From Argentina anserina (Eukaryota; Streptophyta; Magnoliopsida; Rosales; Rosaceae): 64,000 nucleotides of DNA. The position numbers and the translations under genes are program-made. Where the stretch lies: positions 64,501 to 128,500 of the forward strand of contig NC_065874.1 in assembly GCF_933775445.1 (NCBI RefSeq). Reading direction: 5' to 3'. The notes beneath the pieces were generated by a model that was not told the origin of the DNA, searched no databases, and was given only the letters and a program-made list of their open reading frames with translations. Positions 22,227-35,546 of the stretch are shown piece by piece; within the stretch, counting starts at the first letter, position 1; each line of letters begins with the position of its first letter.

Positions 22227-24635
22227 CTATTCCTTCTTTTTAAGCTTAGCTAGCTCACTCAAAACATCACTGACGGGGTCATCGAGCATAATTCTCCTAG
22301 CCTGCAAGCAATGAATAATCAAACATTAACAGCTTCTTTCAGTGTTGTAATCAAGATAAGTATTCAAGGGTATAGTGATGGCTGCAGAATGCTTTAGACT
22401 TCAAGCAAATAGAATGCTTTGCTTTGGTGAAATGCCAACAAATGAGCAGAATTTGTAAGCATTACTCAAAAAAAAAATAAAATCAGTAGGCATAATGCTG
22501 ATGAGTAGAATTCAGTAACCTAACAATTCCATAGGGAACTGAAATTCGAAATATTATAATACAGAGCTCCAAGCAGAATGCTTGCATAGAAATGATACCA
22601 ACATAGATTTTTATAGAATTTGTCTCTTAATATAGCAACACATTGGTTAGTAACTTAGTATTTAGTAGAATGGAAAGTTTAGGAGAGTTCAAGAGACAAG
22701 AAAATGTTTAATTGAGACATTGTATCACAACAAATCAGCACAAGAAAGGCAAATACTCATCAGACTCAGGAAACTTTCCTCTAGCACCACAAACAGTATT
22801 CAACAAAAGATCAATTAAAGGAATAATAATAGTGCTCTAGTTTTGTAATAAATTTTATTCCTAGGAAGAATAATACAGTTGATAACAGAAAAAAGAAACA
22901 AAAGACCAGCAGAACAAGTAATTGGCTCTATATTCATTGCATGAGGCTACAAAGGAAACATCAACTTTACTTGTAAACTTGCATATTATATTATATACTT
23001 CGTCACGAAGAAAAGGGCAAATCAAGTCTACGCTCTGTAAACAAAGTAGTCCACCACAGTTGATTCAAGTGAATAGCTACGTCTGAATTATCAGCAAAGC
23101 AACTCATACTGCTACAGATAAATGTACACAATCTGGCCCTCCAATATCGCAAAAGGTGTTTGTACAATATACCCATCAATCAGGGAACATTAACCTTGCT
23201 ATAATAGACTGAAAGTTATGAACTTGCAAGAAATACCAGTTATGCTAATTTCATCTTAAACGAGCATGAGTAAATTTTTGACGAAAAAGAAGAAGATTCT
23301 TGATACATTACACATCTCCTAAGTAGGAGGTCAGTCAAGTACCAAATTCGGTCAACATCCCAAATTCGTACAAAGGTCAACAGATTAGTAGTAACTGAAA
23401 AACAACAAAATTAAACGTAATTTACCTTCAAGGATGGGAGTAGAGCGAAAACTTCATCAGCAGTTTCTGGATATACATTGGCAATCACACATATCTGCAG
23501 AAGAAATGAATTACAGTCGAGATCAATGCTTAAATATAAGGACAAATACAACTAATAAGGTTGAGATGTAACCTCGCCATCAGTGACACCATATGTTTTG
23601 AGATTCCTATTGTACCAGTTAAGAGTTCAACAGCAGTGAAATGTATATGTCTAGAGACTCCAGGAAGAAAACAAGCATATTGAAGCACACAATATGCACA
23701 ATTAACACGCAACAAAATTTAAAGGAACAAATCAAGGATACTCAAGAACTTGTCTGACAGAGTCGGGATCAGTATAGTGGATGTTCTTTTTGGTGTACTG
23801 CAGTCCTCTATCGAATGATCTGAAACCAAACAATTGAGCATATTTAATAAGCGCACAAGAGAACTATGACTGCGATAAACTACCAGTTAGTTACACTGTT
23901 AAGTAAGTGATTCTTACACAGGAAGTTTAATGGTAGGATCTTTGGACAATATGACCATCTGATCCTGGATTCCTTGCAAGACATCCGCAGCCTCACAATC
24001 CATCAGACATATTGCACCCTTCGGCAGTTCTACATGAAAATATGATCATATCCTACAACTGATAAAAGATTTCCGATTTGATTCAAAACCAAAGCAAATG
24101 CTAATGTGGCAAGGTGAATGGTTTACCAGCCTCAACTTTGAGCTGCAGGGGTTCTTGCTCTTTCTTTCCAGCAGCACCATCGGTTTTTCCCCCCTTAGCT
24201 GATGAAAATGTTATTCAATATCACAACATATGGAAGATGAAAATGTCAGACCCACAACAAAGAAGAAGAAGAAGTAGATGAATGCAGATGTGAGTAGAAT
24301 GAAAATGAAAATAGAGAAAAAATCCAACCTTTGGCGGAAGCAGCAGGTGAAGCTGAAACATTGAAAATGGAACAAGAATGATAACAAGCACAAGCATTAG
24401 AGGGAAGCTGATGGGAAGAAAGTCAACTAACCTTGAGAGGCAAATTGAACATTTCTCGTCTTCTTGGACTTGGCTGAGCCGTCGTCCTTGCCGCCTTTCG
24501 CAGAAGCTGCAGAGAGATAGAGAGTCATGACTTGATTGAGAAAATACAACAATGGAAGGGAAGAAGCAGATCGAGACCATCTTTGAGTGAAGACTTGACT
24601 CCAGGAGTAAACCCCTTTCCACCTTTGTCGGACAT
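22227..24635 (-). CDS. NRPD4: Subunit 4 of RNA polymerases IV and V
   Basis: Nine small minus-strand exons join to 198 residues: 24578-24635, 24432-24506, 24329-24352 (24 nt), 24127-24198, 23918-24029, 23742-23819, 23573-23606, 23426-23494, 22227-22301. All sites are GT-AG and every phase closes. The product begins MSDKGGKGFTPGVKSSLKDG, has a lysine/glycine-rich tail shared with Arabidopsis NRPD4, then the RPB4 fold (CLMDCEAADVLQGI, SFDRGLQYTKKN, YGVTDGEICVIANVYPE, DEVFALLPSLK) and ends SELAKLKKKE. It is the Rpb4-like stalk subunit shared by Pol IV and Pol V in RNA-directed DNA methylation, as opposed to the Pol II NRPB4. It starts 231 bp from, and divergent to, the FHA gene. Confidence 0.93.
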
Positions 24636-24866
24636 GGCCGCTCACTCCTGGGGATCTCGTTTGCCCAGAGCAAACCTTATTATTATTATGCCCTGGAAGC
24701 AAGGGGCAATCGTGTCTTTTCGGACCATTAATTAAGTAAAAGGAGAGGGAGGCTCCGGAGGGCCTTGTGCGTGCGGCCAGTTATGATCGAGAGAGGGCTC
24801 TTCCGATACCAAAGTTAATTGCTTGAATCTCATTAACCGAGGCTGAATTGCATCCCATCGGCCATC
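24636..24866. promoter_or_regulatory. Shared intergenic promoter of NRPD4 and the FHA gene
   Basis: Only 231 bp separate the two divergent start codons, so the genes must share or closely pack their promoters and 5' UTRs. A small AT-rich spot (ATTAATTAAGTAAAAGG) lies near 24728; no clear TATA box for either side. Confidence 0.6.
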
Positions 24867-26216
24867 ATGTACGGAAGATTTAGGAAAGCACAGTCCTTGG
24901 AACCCTTCTCAGTGAATGCCGCCAGTGCCCCTGTCCCTATCCCTATCCCTATCCCCGCGGGGCAGATTGGGGAGGGTCACTCGTCCTGGCTGCCCCCGGA
25001 GTGGGCAATGGAGCCCCGCCCCGGTGTTTATTTTCTTCAAGTCTTCAAGGACGGCCAGCTTCTTGACCGCATCCCTCTCGATAAGCGCCGCAACATCTTC
25101 GGCCGCCAGTCTCTTACCTGTGATCATGTGCTCGATCATCAGTCTGTTTCCCGCCAGCATGCTGCTCTTGTTCCTCACAAGAACGGAAGGTCTTCACTTT
25201 CTCACCCCCCCCCCTCTTTTACTCTCTTTCAATGGAATCCCCGATTGCTTGTTCACTTGAATAGTGGTCTCTTTTACACAAGTCCTGATTGAGTCTTACA
25301 AACCAAGCGCATTTAACATCTATGATTCCATTCATCATCTATGTTTCCTGATATTTCCTGCATTTAGTCTGGTTTCATGTCATTTACTAGCTTGTTTCTT
25401 TCCCACAGCATATATGTAATTGATTTGGGTTCTGCGCACGGTACTTTTGTTGCAAATGAACGCGTCACTAAGGATACCCCTGTTGAGCTTGAAGTGGGGC
25501 AGTCTTTGCGGTTTGCTGCATCTACTAGAGTTTATGTCTTGAGAAAGAATGATGCAGCTCTTTTTCATCGTCCTCCACTGCCTTCCGAGCTTGACCTGCC
25601 ACCACCGCCTGACCCATCTGATGAAGAAGCTGTTGTCGCTTATAATACACTTTTTAATCGGTATGGTCTGACCAAGTTGAGCAAACTGCCTAGACCCGAT
25701 GAGTCAGCTAACTCAGCAAACAAAAATGGTGGCACCCAGCGGCTGGAGAGAGCCTCTAAGAGACCTAAGAAGGCAAGAGTATCGTTCAGGGATCAAGTTG
25801 GGGGAGAGTTGGTTCAAATTGTTGGTATATCAGATGGTGTGGATGTAGACACAGAACCTGGTCCAATAGGTGTTAAAGAAGGGCAAAGTCTTGTTGGAAA
25901 ATATGGATCCCTTGTGCAGTCTACAGTAATACCCAAAGGGAAGGAGCAATCATCTGCCAATGAAGCGAATACTAACCAAAAAGGGATGACTGAAAAATTA
26001 CAACAGGTCTTAAATAGAGTCAAATCTGCTCCAAAAGATGGGATATATGATGACCTTTATGGAGAATTTCATTCAGGAAAATTGGGCACTTCCTGGGCTT
26101 ATCCTTCAATTACCGCCTCTCCGAGTAAAGACTCTGATGAAAAGCCATCAAATGCAAACAAAGGAATTAACTCGGGCCATGTTGATGATGACTATGATGA
26201 TTTATTTGGAGACTGA
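24867..26216 (+). CDS. FHA-domain protein, NIPP1 (nuclear inhibitor of PP1) homologue
   Basis: Exons 24867-25189 and 25409-26216 join as AAG-S-I (AG|C) to 376 residues. The FHA phosphothreonine-binding fold covers roughly residues 50-150, with FGRQ, HQSVSRQHAAL and DLGSAHGTFV as core motifs. At about residue 231, in KKARVSFRDQ, is an RVxF protein-phosphatase-1 docking motif in the place found in NIPP1, which is the main reason for this call over a generic FHA protein. A proline-rich PPPPDPSDEE segment and a C-terminal YDDLYG/DDYDDLFGD acidic tail follow. Expected role: nuclear PP1 regulation and splicing. Arabidopsis counterpart by memory is At5g47790. N-terminal PVPIPIPIPAG is a low-complexity run. 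It is divergent from NRPD4. Confidence 0.9.
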
Positions 26217-29200
26217 CTGAAGCAAGAACTCATAGATGGATTGTTTTATTCTCCTCTTCCTGGTTTCGAGAATGGTTTGGAGGTTGGATAGCTGCAACCC
26301 ATGAAATTTGTACGGTCTTGCTTCCCCTGTGGATGGGATTTTTGTTGTAATTCATCAACAAATTTCTTTGTATTGGCACATCTCTGAGTCATAATTTCCA
26401 AGCCAGTTAGTGTCTGAGATTGTGGATTTGAAACTGTATAACCATGGACGGGATGGAAAGGCTGTATTTGATGCTGCCAGGTATGTCATTCATTAACTCA
26501 TTTTCAAATCTGACATGATGTGTTTATGGTGGTGCGAGTTTGGTGTGAGATGCTTATTTTTTGTTCTTTTTTTCTTTTCTTGATAATGATATTGCAAAGG
26601 GGTCTTTGTAGTATGATGCAGTATCTCGCTCTATATGCATGTCAAACTATGGATTGTTGAACATCTTTAGCATATTTGGTGTTGTCGAAACCAGGTACTA
26701 GAACATACATGAAGGCAGAATCGATGTGTGTGGAAAAGAGATAGGTTGGCATTTTGAATAGGTTATAAAAATTTAGATGTGCAACTCGTGAAATTATATT
26801 GGAAACCACAAAAATTCCTGACAGTAGGAGATGTTTCATGTATGTATGTTGTTATAGGGCTCTAACAATACACACACACCGCACACCACACACACACAGA
26901 CTCAGAACACAAGCATGTAGTCTAGTGTAGACTTAAATATATGAGAAATAAGAATTCGTCAAAAGTGAGATGGTACTAATAGAAGGAGAATCTGGTAGAG
27001 GCATATACGTCAAAGGAGATATGTGTAATATGACCCTGCAGACTGCAAGTGCAATCAAGCAGTGTGTCCCTATTGTGGAATGAGGCATGGACAATGTGGT
27101 ATTGTGGTGTACCCAACTGAACCTGATTGCCAAAATTTGGAAGATCCTTGCTTTTTGGAGAATTCAGTACTAGCTAGGGCCATTGTGATAGAGTAGAGAA
27201 TGACTAGTCCCATATAGCAAGTAAACCTGAGGCTATGATTTTACATGATCTGCACATGCAGATGCAACTGTGAAATGAAGTTGACATTATACAGTCTGTT
27301 TGCAGCAGTGAAATAGAAGATATTAATATGTAGTAGCTTTCTTCATTTAGAGTTTAATCATGTTTCTTGTTATGATCAATAGTTTATATGCTATATATGG
27401 GTTTGCATTTGAACAGTCATGTATGCATCCGCTCCTAATAGAGAAGAGTAGGGAAGACCTTATAGAGGGAAAAAGTTGCTGGGTTTGGGAACTTTGTGGT
27501 TGCGGTGAGGTAATTGTAATACCATTAGAAAGTGTCGAAGCAAGAAACGATAAAGGCCCATAATACGCACGTCCACAATTTGGAATGATCATTTGTTGAT
27601 GCATAATTGTGTAGGTACCTGACAACAGGAAGAGTATGAAAGGGCACATTGTGTTGGCCTCTTGCACAGACTAAGCTTTGGTAATGGACAATGATAACGA
27701 AATCGGATCAGATAAATAAGAGACTGGAAAGTGTGTCAATGTACTTGAATCAAACATTAGTTGATGATATCATGTTAGACCAGCTGATCATCGTAATAAT
27801 AATATACTTGGATCAATTAAGGTAGCTGTAAGCAAGTTAATCAGGGATCAAATCAAGCTTGGCTTAGAGTGCGTAAGCCGGTGGATCATGTTTCAACACT
27901 GAAGGGATTGAAGGGACTGGGTGGGGCATGAGTGTCTCCAATTTAGGTCGATAATCAATCAAGAGTCAAGAGTGATATACACGTTGCACACGATGTGGAA
28001 TGTGCCCGTGTAAAACTGAACTCTACCATCTGTACATGAAGGTCGACACTTTGGACCCTCTTTTTATTTTTTTATTCTTCAAGGTCAATGACTCGGAGAG
28101 TCGAGAGTGGAAGGAAGGAAGGAAATACATGTCTGAGTGCGGCCTTGAAAGCAACCGAGATGGCCATACCATGAGTGTGTGTATGAGAATCAAGCAGAGG
28201 TAGAGGAGGAGACACGTTGGCGACATGCAAATCAAGGGGAACCCAACTCTTCTGAAAGAGAAGAAGAAGAATATTATCTATATAGTGGAGGGAAGCATGA
28301 TGATGAACACACTGCAGGATCTTTCTATTCTGGATATCAAATATTCACTAATAACTTGTAGACACTGGAAGGGTCGAAGGGACTGGAGTAGATTGCTTAA
28401 CCTATAACTGGCTACTTTTTTAAAGGGAATGGTCCTACCTGATGAGCAAGAAGCACTAGCATTGGTCTTATTTTCGCGGCCACTTACCACTTGCATATGC
28501 CTTTTGTTTTTGTTTTCATTTTGTTAAACTCAATTTCCGATTGAGCTCAAGCAGTGCAGGTAAACAGGAACTGCGTCTCAAAATTACTTATGATACCCTT
28601 CGTTCCTACCAGAAGAGCCAGACTGCTGCTCGATGATGTTCGTTTATAACCTAGCAACCTTGTTTTTCATTCCATTCATCTACTCATGCAGACATGATAT
28701 ATTAATCATTTTTGCTTTTCATGCATTACCATGTTGACTAATCCCAACCACCCCCACACACACTCTCTCTTTCTCCTTTCTCTTTGTAGCCTGCTAGCTA
28801 GCTAGCTCAGTATCTCCCTCCCCACAACATCAATCAAGCTAAATCGATCATTTAGTTTCTTTGGTCAGTAGTACTTCTATCTCTCACTCATGTGATGCTT
28901 GCTAGCTCTTGATCTATTTCATTCTAGCCAACACATACGTACTCGCTTATAATTATTAACTCCATCATCAGCTCGATCTCTCTGTCTCCCTCTTACCCGC
29001 TATCATTCCATCTCGATTGATCTGCCTTAATTTCCTCCGAGTATTATATATATGCATGCATATCTGCGTTTCTGCATGCTCATTATTTGGAACCAATAAG
29101 CCCTGGCCTCCAGCTGACGAAGTAGCTATATATCTCCTGCTTGCTGGCCGTCATGCCCTCATCAGTTACCAACGATCACCCGAGTAATCAACTATTAAGT

Positions 29201-31057
29201 GATTCCACTCTGGCATCTGCACTTGCTTGCTGCAATTATATATCTTGATCGATCAGTGACTCATCACTTGGACTCTTGTAGTTTAGCTTCGTAGTTGCTT
29301 TGACGTTGATCCCCTGCAAAATGCTGCTGCTGCTGCTGGCTTGGAATTCAATTACTTCATTCCTTTATTGTCGGTACGTTCTTTCATCAGGCTTAATTTA
29401 TCATTCGATCTGATGCAGTCCTGGAATAGCCGGACTGCTGTTAACTAGAATTCTATTTCCATAATACGCAAGAGAGAGATTGACGTGGTAATATATGAAA
29501 TTCATCGAAACATTCTGCATAACTCGCTTTTGTTGCTTATATGTTGTAATTGGTAAGAATAACCAGAACAAAATGCTAAATTTATTCGGAAACTCGATCA
29601 CAGTTGCTTGGCTAGCTTTTCAGGCTGTAATACGGATGAAATTTAGAAAGAAAGATTCTGCACTTACTTTGGTAGCCAGCTAGATGTTAAATATGTAATG
29701 TCTAAAATATACTGTGAACCAGACATGCTTTTTCTTACATGTACATATAAATCCAGTAAATCAGCCAAAAAGTGGAAGAAAGAAAATTCGAAGAGATCAT
29801 ATGGACAAATAGAAATGAACAAAACCTTCTGTAGGTTATGCAGGGGTCAAAAGAGAAGGCTGCATGAAATAGCTAAAGAGAGAGCTAGCGAGCATTTGGT
29901 GATCAATTGGCGTCCACTTAATTAATTATCTCCCCAAATACTTCAATGATATATATGCATTTATATAGGCCGCACTTGTACTCATACATGGCCATATCAT
30001 ATAGAATTAATGTTCGATCGTGTGTATTACTTAAATCATGATGAGCAAGGCTGACCTAATTCACTTTAATATGGCTACTTTTTTTCTTTCAAATATGATG
30101 CGGGATCTAGCTATACCTTTAAGAAAAGTGTGTTGCAAGGCTTCTGCTGCCTACATAAGAGTTGATAATATACTATGCAATGCATGGGTGCTGTGTTTCT
30201 TTATCACCTGTTATCTGGGAAAGCACAGACCACAGTGGCCTCAGCTCAGGTCTTCTGCCAATCAGTGCTGACAAGTTATATATGGTTAAATGGCTTCTGG
30301 CAGCTGATACGATGATCATGATCGATATCATCATATCCTCAATTCAAGCTAATACTTCCCTTCACACTTTCCTTTCTTGTTCTATGCTATGTGTCATAAG
30401 TGGATTATTTATAGGTAAGGCCATGATTCCCATAAATATTTAGTAAACTTGATGAGTGCTAGCTATGTTTTAAGGTGGTCTGTAGAATGAGTGCATGACT
30501 CAATCACCTGGAAATGGATCATCTGCTGTAATTAAGATATTCATCGATCTAATATGTTGGTTTTAAATTATGTTTATTTAATAATTAATATCAGTCATTT
30601 AGTCCAACTACTAGTACTGGTATTCTGATAGTGAACTCATGAAGTATGTCATGATCAGGTCATCATGTTATAATCCAATAATCAATAAGGTTGGCAAGTC
30701 AATAATGCTTGGTTCTTGACTAGTAACGTACGTTATAGGAGGGGATGTCAGTCTCTCAGGGGCTTGAGTTTGAGTCATTGGCAGGATCGGCCCTGGGAAT
30801 AAATGAGATTCAACAACCTTACAGTAACGTCCAAATATGATTTAATTAGCTAGACGCACTTGTATATTCTACATTTCTCCCAGTAACTCTCTTCTTTGGT
30901 TGTTTCATCTCGCAAATATCGAAATTCCCTAACCACAAGTGCAGTACAAACTTGCACACTTGATCTCTTTAATTTCCTCAATAATAATTGTTATTTAGGA
31001 GAAACTCCATCTCCTCCTATCTTGCTGTATGAAATAAACGGCTGGCTTTCCCTGCAG
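26217..31057. other. Long spacer, FHA 3' flank and NPH3 upstream region
   Basis: The first few hundred bases are likely 3' UTR of the FHA gene; a GCCAG|GTATGT donor-like site near 26480 follows an open stretch. A (CA)n patch lies at about 26868-26900. From about 28750 to 29345 the sequence turns CT-rich (CACACTCTCTCTTTCTCC) with repeated GCTAGCTAGC, like a plant core promoter and leader, and ends at a CGG|GTACGT-type donor near 29374; this may be the first 5' UTR exon of the NPH3 gene. No protein gene is supported. Confidence 0.4.
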
Positions 31058-31134
31058 GAACAAGATGGATGGTGGTCCTCAAGTCTGCCCTGAACCTTAG
31101 TCATTCGATTTCAGGTTTTATGGTGATCGATTAG
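31058..31134 (+). other. Non-coding leader exon of the NPH3 gene with a short uORF
   Basis: Bounded by CCCTGCAG| and |GTAAGT, good splice sites, and followed by an intron that ends ...CCAATACAG|TCGAAG right before the NPH3 ATG (31867). It contains a complete 11-codon upstream reading frame, MDGGPQVCPEP, at 31065-31100, and the exon itself stays in the leader. Inferred from splice signals only. Confidence 0.5.
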
Positions 31135-31866
31135 GTAAGTTCCAAGAGTTTGCCCCTATTTCTATCACACAAATCAATTGATCCAAGCCTAATGCCATAT
31201 ATCTTTTGATTAAATCGGTGTTTGCAACTTTGCATGTACTGATGTACATATAGAGAATGCATTTTTTCTCTTTGCTACATCTTCTATAGGACACTGATAT
31301 TTCTTAACTAAAGTTATTTCCGATACTGGAGCAAACAGGGTGAAATGCAAGTCTCTATGTTAAATTCACTTTATTTGATCCTATATAAACTCCAAATGTT
31401 GGATATTGTACCCTGCTGCACAATGTGATCGACCTTCATGAACACGTTGATTTATATAGAATGCTCTTAGAAAAGAATCTGACCAAATTTAATGAGGTGA
31501 TATAGAGTTATAGATAGAATCCTTTCAGAAAAATCTGACCTTAACTAATGAGGTGATATATAGAATATTTTTTGAAAATAAAATAAAATGACCTTAATTA
31601 ATGAGGAAATATATGAATCTCTTTTCAGAAATGTATTTGCATATTGAGCTTATGCTGGAGTATATTTGTTACGTTTTTAGAGAATGTAATATACTAACTT
31701 GGAATCTTGGATCATGGTCTTTTTCAATACAATTATTCTCCCCAATTTAGGGTGTCTCAATCTCTTTCTAAATTTATAAATCAACCAAACAGCTCATATG
31801 CTGCACCCGGTACTGCTTTGATCATTGGTTAAGAGAATATATACACACATACCAATACAGTCGAAG

Positions 31867-34541
31867 ATGAAGTTTATGAAAATTGGGACTAAGCCGGACA
31901 CCTTCTACACTGAACGAGCTACCAGGTACTTTGAGCTTATTGATTGTTAGGAGTTTGCGCTTGATAAATTTTCTTCATAGATGAATGTAGAAATGCTTTA
32001 AAGGTACATAACAACACAAATAGTGCAGTAATCAAATTGTTGAAAGCAACCTTTATAGTACTCGATTCTTATTATGGAACCAGAATAAATTTATCACTCA
32101 TTCACTCTAGTACAGCTCACTCACTATGTATAATTCATCTGCAGGTCAGTAGTTTCAGATGTACCCAGCGACCTTCTCATACAAATAAACAACGTCAGTT
32201 ATCTTCTCCATAAGGTATAAATTGTGTACAGGTCTAAGTGTAGGTGTCATACTGTCATCAAGTAAAGAATGAGATATAGAGTTAATTGTGGCTCTGTTAG
32301 CTGCAGTTTCCATTGCTTCCAAAATGTGGGCTGTTACAGCGGCTTTGCTGTGATTCTGGTGATCCGGAAAAAGTAAACATAGAGCTTCACGACATTCCTG
32401 GAGGCGAAGAAGCTTTTGAACTATGTGCTAAGTTCTGTTATGGAATTAAAATAAATCTCAGTGCCTATAACTTTGTACCTGCATATAGTGCTGCTAAATT
32501 CCTTGGAATGACTGAATCTGTAGACAAGGGAAATTTTGTCCTAAAACTTGAGGCGTTCCTCAACTCATGCATTCTCGAAGGGTGGAAAGACTCCATTGTC
32601 ACACTAAAAACTACAACTAAGTTGCCTGACTGGTCTGAGAATCTTGGAATCGTCAGAAAGTGCATTGATTCAATTGTTGAGAAAATCTTAACACCTCCAC
32701 CAAAGGTCTCTTTTATCTTTTATTGTTATTCTCCTTGATTTTACTTTTAGAAAATTAAGTTAGTTTTTTTCCTTGTTTGCTAAAGCTAATGTATGTAATT
32801 GGTTATAAATTTGTAAATTCAGGTGACATGGTCATACACGTATACCAGACCTGGTTACAATAAAAAGCATCATCAGTCTGTCCCCAAGGATTGGTGGACA
32901 GAGGATATATCAGATCTTGATATAGATCTGTTTCGATGCATAGTTACTGCTGTTGGATCAACCTATATGCTGCCACCACAGCTCATTGGTGAGGCTTTGC
33001 ACGTCTATGCTTGTCGTTGGCTGCCAGACACTACGAACATTACACTTCCCCTGGATCAAAGTAGTAATTCTAATCAAGACGAGACATTAATGGAAAAGAA
33101 TCGACGGATTGTTGATAACATTGCTAGTATGATTCCGGGAGATAAAGGATCGGTTTCAGTTGGTTTCTTGCTGAGGCTACTTACTATTGCAAACTATTTA
33201 GGAGGAGTGTCTCCAGTGACAAAGACAGAACTCTTGAGAAGATCCAGTCTACAACTTGACGAGGCAACCGTGAATGACCTGCTTTTTCCTTCAAACTCAC
33301 CTGAATATTATGACATTGACTTGGTATTGGCACTCTTACAAAGTTTCTTGATGATATGGAGAAGACAATCCCCTTCAGCAGCTGCAGAAAACAGCCACCA
33401 CTTTTTCAGGACAATGAGAAAGGTCGGGAAGATCATTGATTCTTACCTTCAAGTCGTTGCAAGGGACGCCAACATGCCAGTATCAAAAATGGTAACTCTT
33501 GCTGAAGCTTTGCCAGATATTGCTAGGGAAGACCATGATGACATCTACAAGGCTATTAACATTTATCTGAAGGTAAATATATAAATACGATCTTTCACCT
33601 GGTTACCGTACATGAATCATGTATAGAAGTACAGTTTGCCCTTAAGCAGGTTATGGCATGGGCAATTGACATGCATATATACTTCTCCTGTCTAATTTCA
33701 TGTTGTGCAATGCAGTTTTCTTGTCACATACTTACCGTAGCTGAATCATGTATCATTAAACTTGTTAGTAGCTATCAATAAGGATGAATATGTAATGCAA
33801 TTTGCTCTTAAGCAGGTTATGGGCAATCGACATGCATATGCTTCTTCTTCCTTGTTTCTTTAATTTTTGTGTGTTAGTTTTCATGCATATGGTACTTCCT
33901 ATTTAATATCATGCTGTGGCTTCTCGGTTATATTTATTAAACAGGAGCATTCTGATCTGAGCAAGGCAGACAAGAAGCGCCTGTGCCGCATCTTAGATTG
34001 CCAAAAGTTGTCACCCGAGGTACGTGCTCATGCTGTCAAAAATGAGAGGCTGCCATTGAGGATTGTTGTGCAACTCCTCTTCTTTGAGCAAGAGAGAAGT
34101 TCCAACTCCAAGGCATTAGCGACACCTCATAGACTACCGGACCAGCTAGAGCAACTTTCCAGCTCAGGAAAACAAACATCAAGTACCAGCAGATCTGATG
34201 ATCATGCAGTTAAGCTAAGATTGGGTGGAGATGATGAAAAACTCAGTAGGGGGGAGGGCATGAGAAGAACCAATAATGCCGTTTCTGAAACCACTAATGC
34301 TACCGGAAAGAGAGATACTTATGAACAAAGCAAGAGATCAGTAGCAAAGTCTGGAGTGGAATTGACGGAAAGAAGGGGTGTGTATAGGGGTGAAATACAA
34401 GAAGTGGAAGCAGTAGATATGGGAAGAAAAATCAGGGAGCTGGGAATAATATCAGCTGGGAGCAAGTTGGACGCTCACAAGATGATAAACAAGGGAAGCA
34501 GATCATCGGACCATGGCCCTGACAAAGCCAAAGACAGATAA
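31867..34541 (+). CDS. NPH3 family BTB/POZ protein
   Basis: Five coding exons, 31867-31925, 32145-32214, 32307-32705, 32823-33572 and 33945-34541, give 624 residues. An N-terminal BTB domain (about 28-130: DVPSDLLIQINNVSYLLHKFPLL, FELCAKFCYG) precedes the NPH3 domain, starting at DWWTEDISDLDIDLFRCIV and running through GEALHVYACRWLP, FLLRLLTIANYL, QLDEATVNDLLFP, VGKIIDSYLQVVARD, ALPDIAREDHDDIYKAINIYLKEH. The tail is polar and likely disordered rather than a clear coiled coil. Members are adaptors for Cullin3 ubiquitin ligases, several in phototropin or auxin-transport signalling at the plasma membrane; the substrate here is unknown. Arabidopsis counterpart by memory is At5g47800. All phases close; length is in the family's usual range. 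Confidence 0.95.
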
Positions 34542-35546
34542 CAAACTGTACATGCATCCACATTGATTCTTCTTCCTTTTCTTAATTTGCACATGCACAT
34601 GAATTTATGTTTTATTGTTGTGGAAAATGCTCCAGGTCTGAACAATGTTTTCTGATACACTAGTCTCAGTGATGCTGTGATAATACAATGTTGTAACTCA
34701 CCCCTCCCGCATAAAATCTCTGTCCTTTTATTTCGAGATCCAAAGAATCACCACAGATCTTGGTCCTCTTAGATATCTGCACCTTTAAGACAGTTGACTG
34801 GTAATCGAATTTAACAGGAAATGTACGCGGTTGAGTAATGAAGTCAATTGGATCATCTGTTTAGACCAGAATAAAATAGACTAACGTATAATTCTACGAA
34901 CTCATTTATAAATATTATAATAATTCTACGAACAAAAGATGTTTGATCTGAATTATTTTCTTTACATACTTGAGTTAACAGAGGCTAAGTCATTGCAAAA
35001 CTTTCTTATACAAGTTTCAAACAACCTCATTAAACTACAATTTAAGACTACCGTACCTTTCAAGTTTGAGCTATTTTAAAAGAATGATCACCACTGGCAG
35101 TGAGAACTGCTGTTTGGCCTGCAATGGCAAGACCACAATAAGCTGGACCCTGCCGCTTCTGTATCTAACTTAAGATTTGAGGCTCTAATTTTCACATTCC
35201 GAAGAGAGATGTTATTGCAGATCTGCATCAGTTATTTGTAACACGGAGCTATTCTACACTCTAGTCCAACTTCTTTCCAAAAGGCACTAAACAGTGTTTC
35301 ACCAGTCCTGAATCATGCCTGCCTTTTCACTTTGCCATTACTACACAGAAGTGCAACTAGATATAGACTTGGACCTTCAAATACACAAGCCAGTCATATA
35401 ACTGTCACTGCTCCTCTGCATGCCAAAGCAGTTAGAAGGATTTTGATGATAGCATACCTGACAAGTATTGCACTCAAGCTACTTCTGCCAGGCTTGGCCA
35501 GAGATAGATAAATGCCTACAATCCAAGAAATGCATCAAATAACCCA
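34542..35546. other. Convergent 3' flanks, no gene
   Basis: Between the NPH3 stop and the C2-GRAM stop. About 1 kb without any exon-like stretch; it should hold the two converging 3' UTRs and polyadenylation signals. Confidence 0.5.

Noticed and set aside
26397..26481. Open stretch SEIVDLKLYNHGRDGKAVFD followed by a GT donor
   Set aside because: Looks protein-like but lies after the FHA stop with no start or partner exon; could be UTR or an exon relic, not enough to call a gene.
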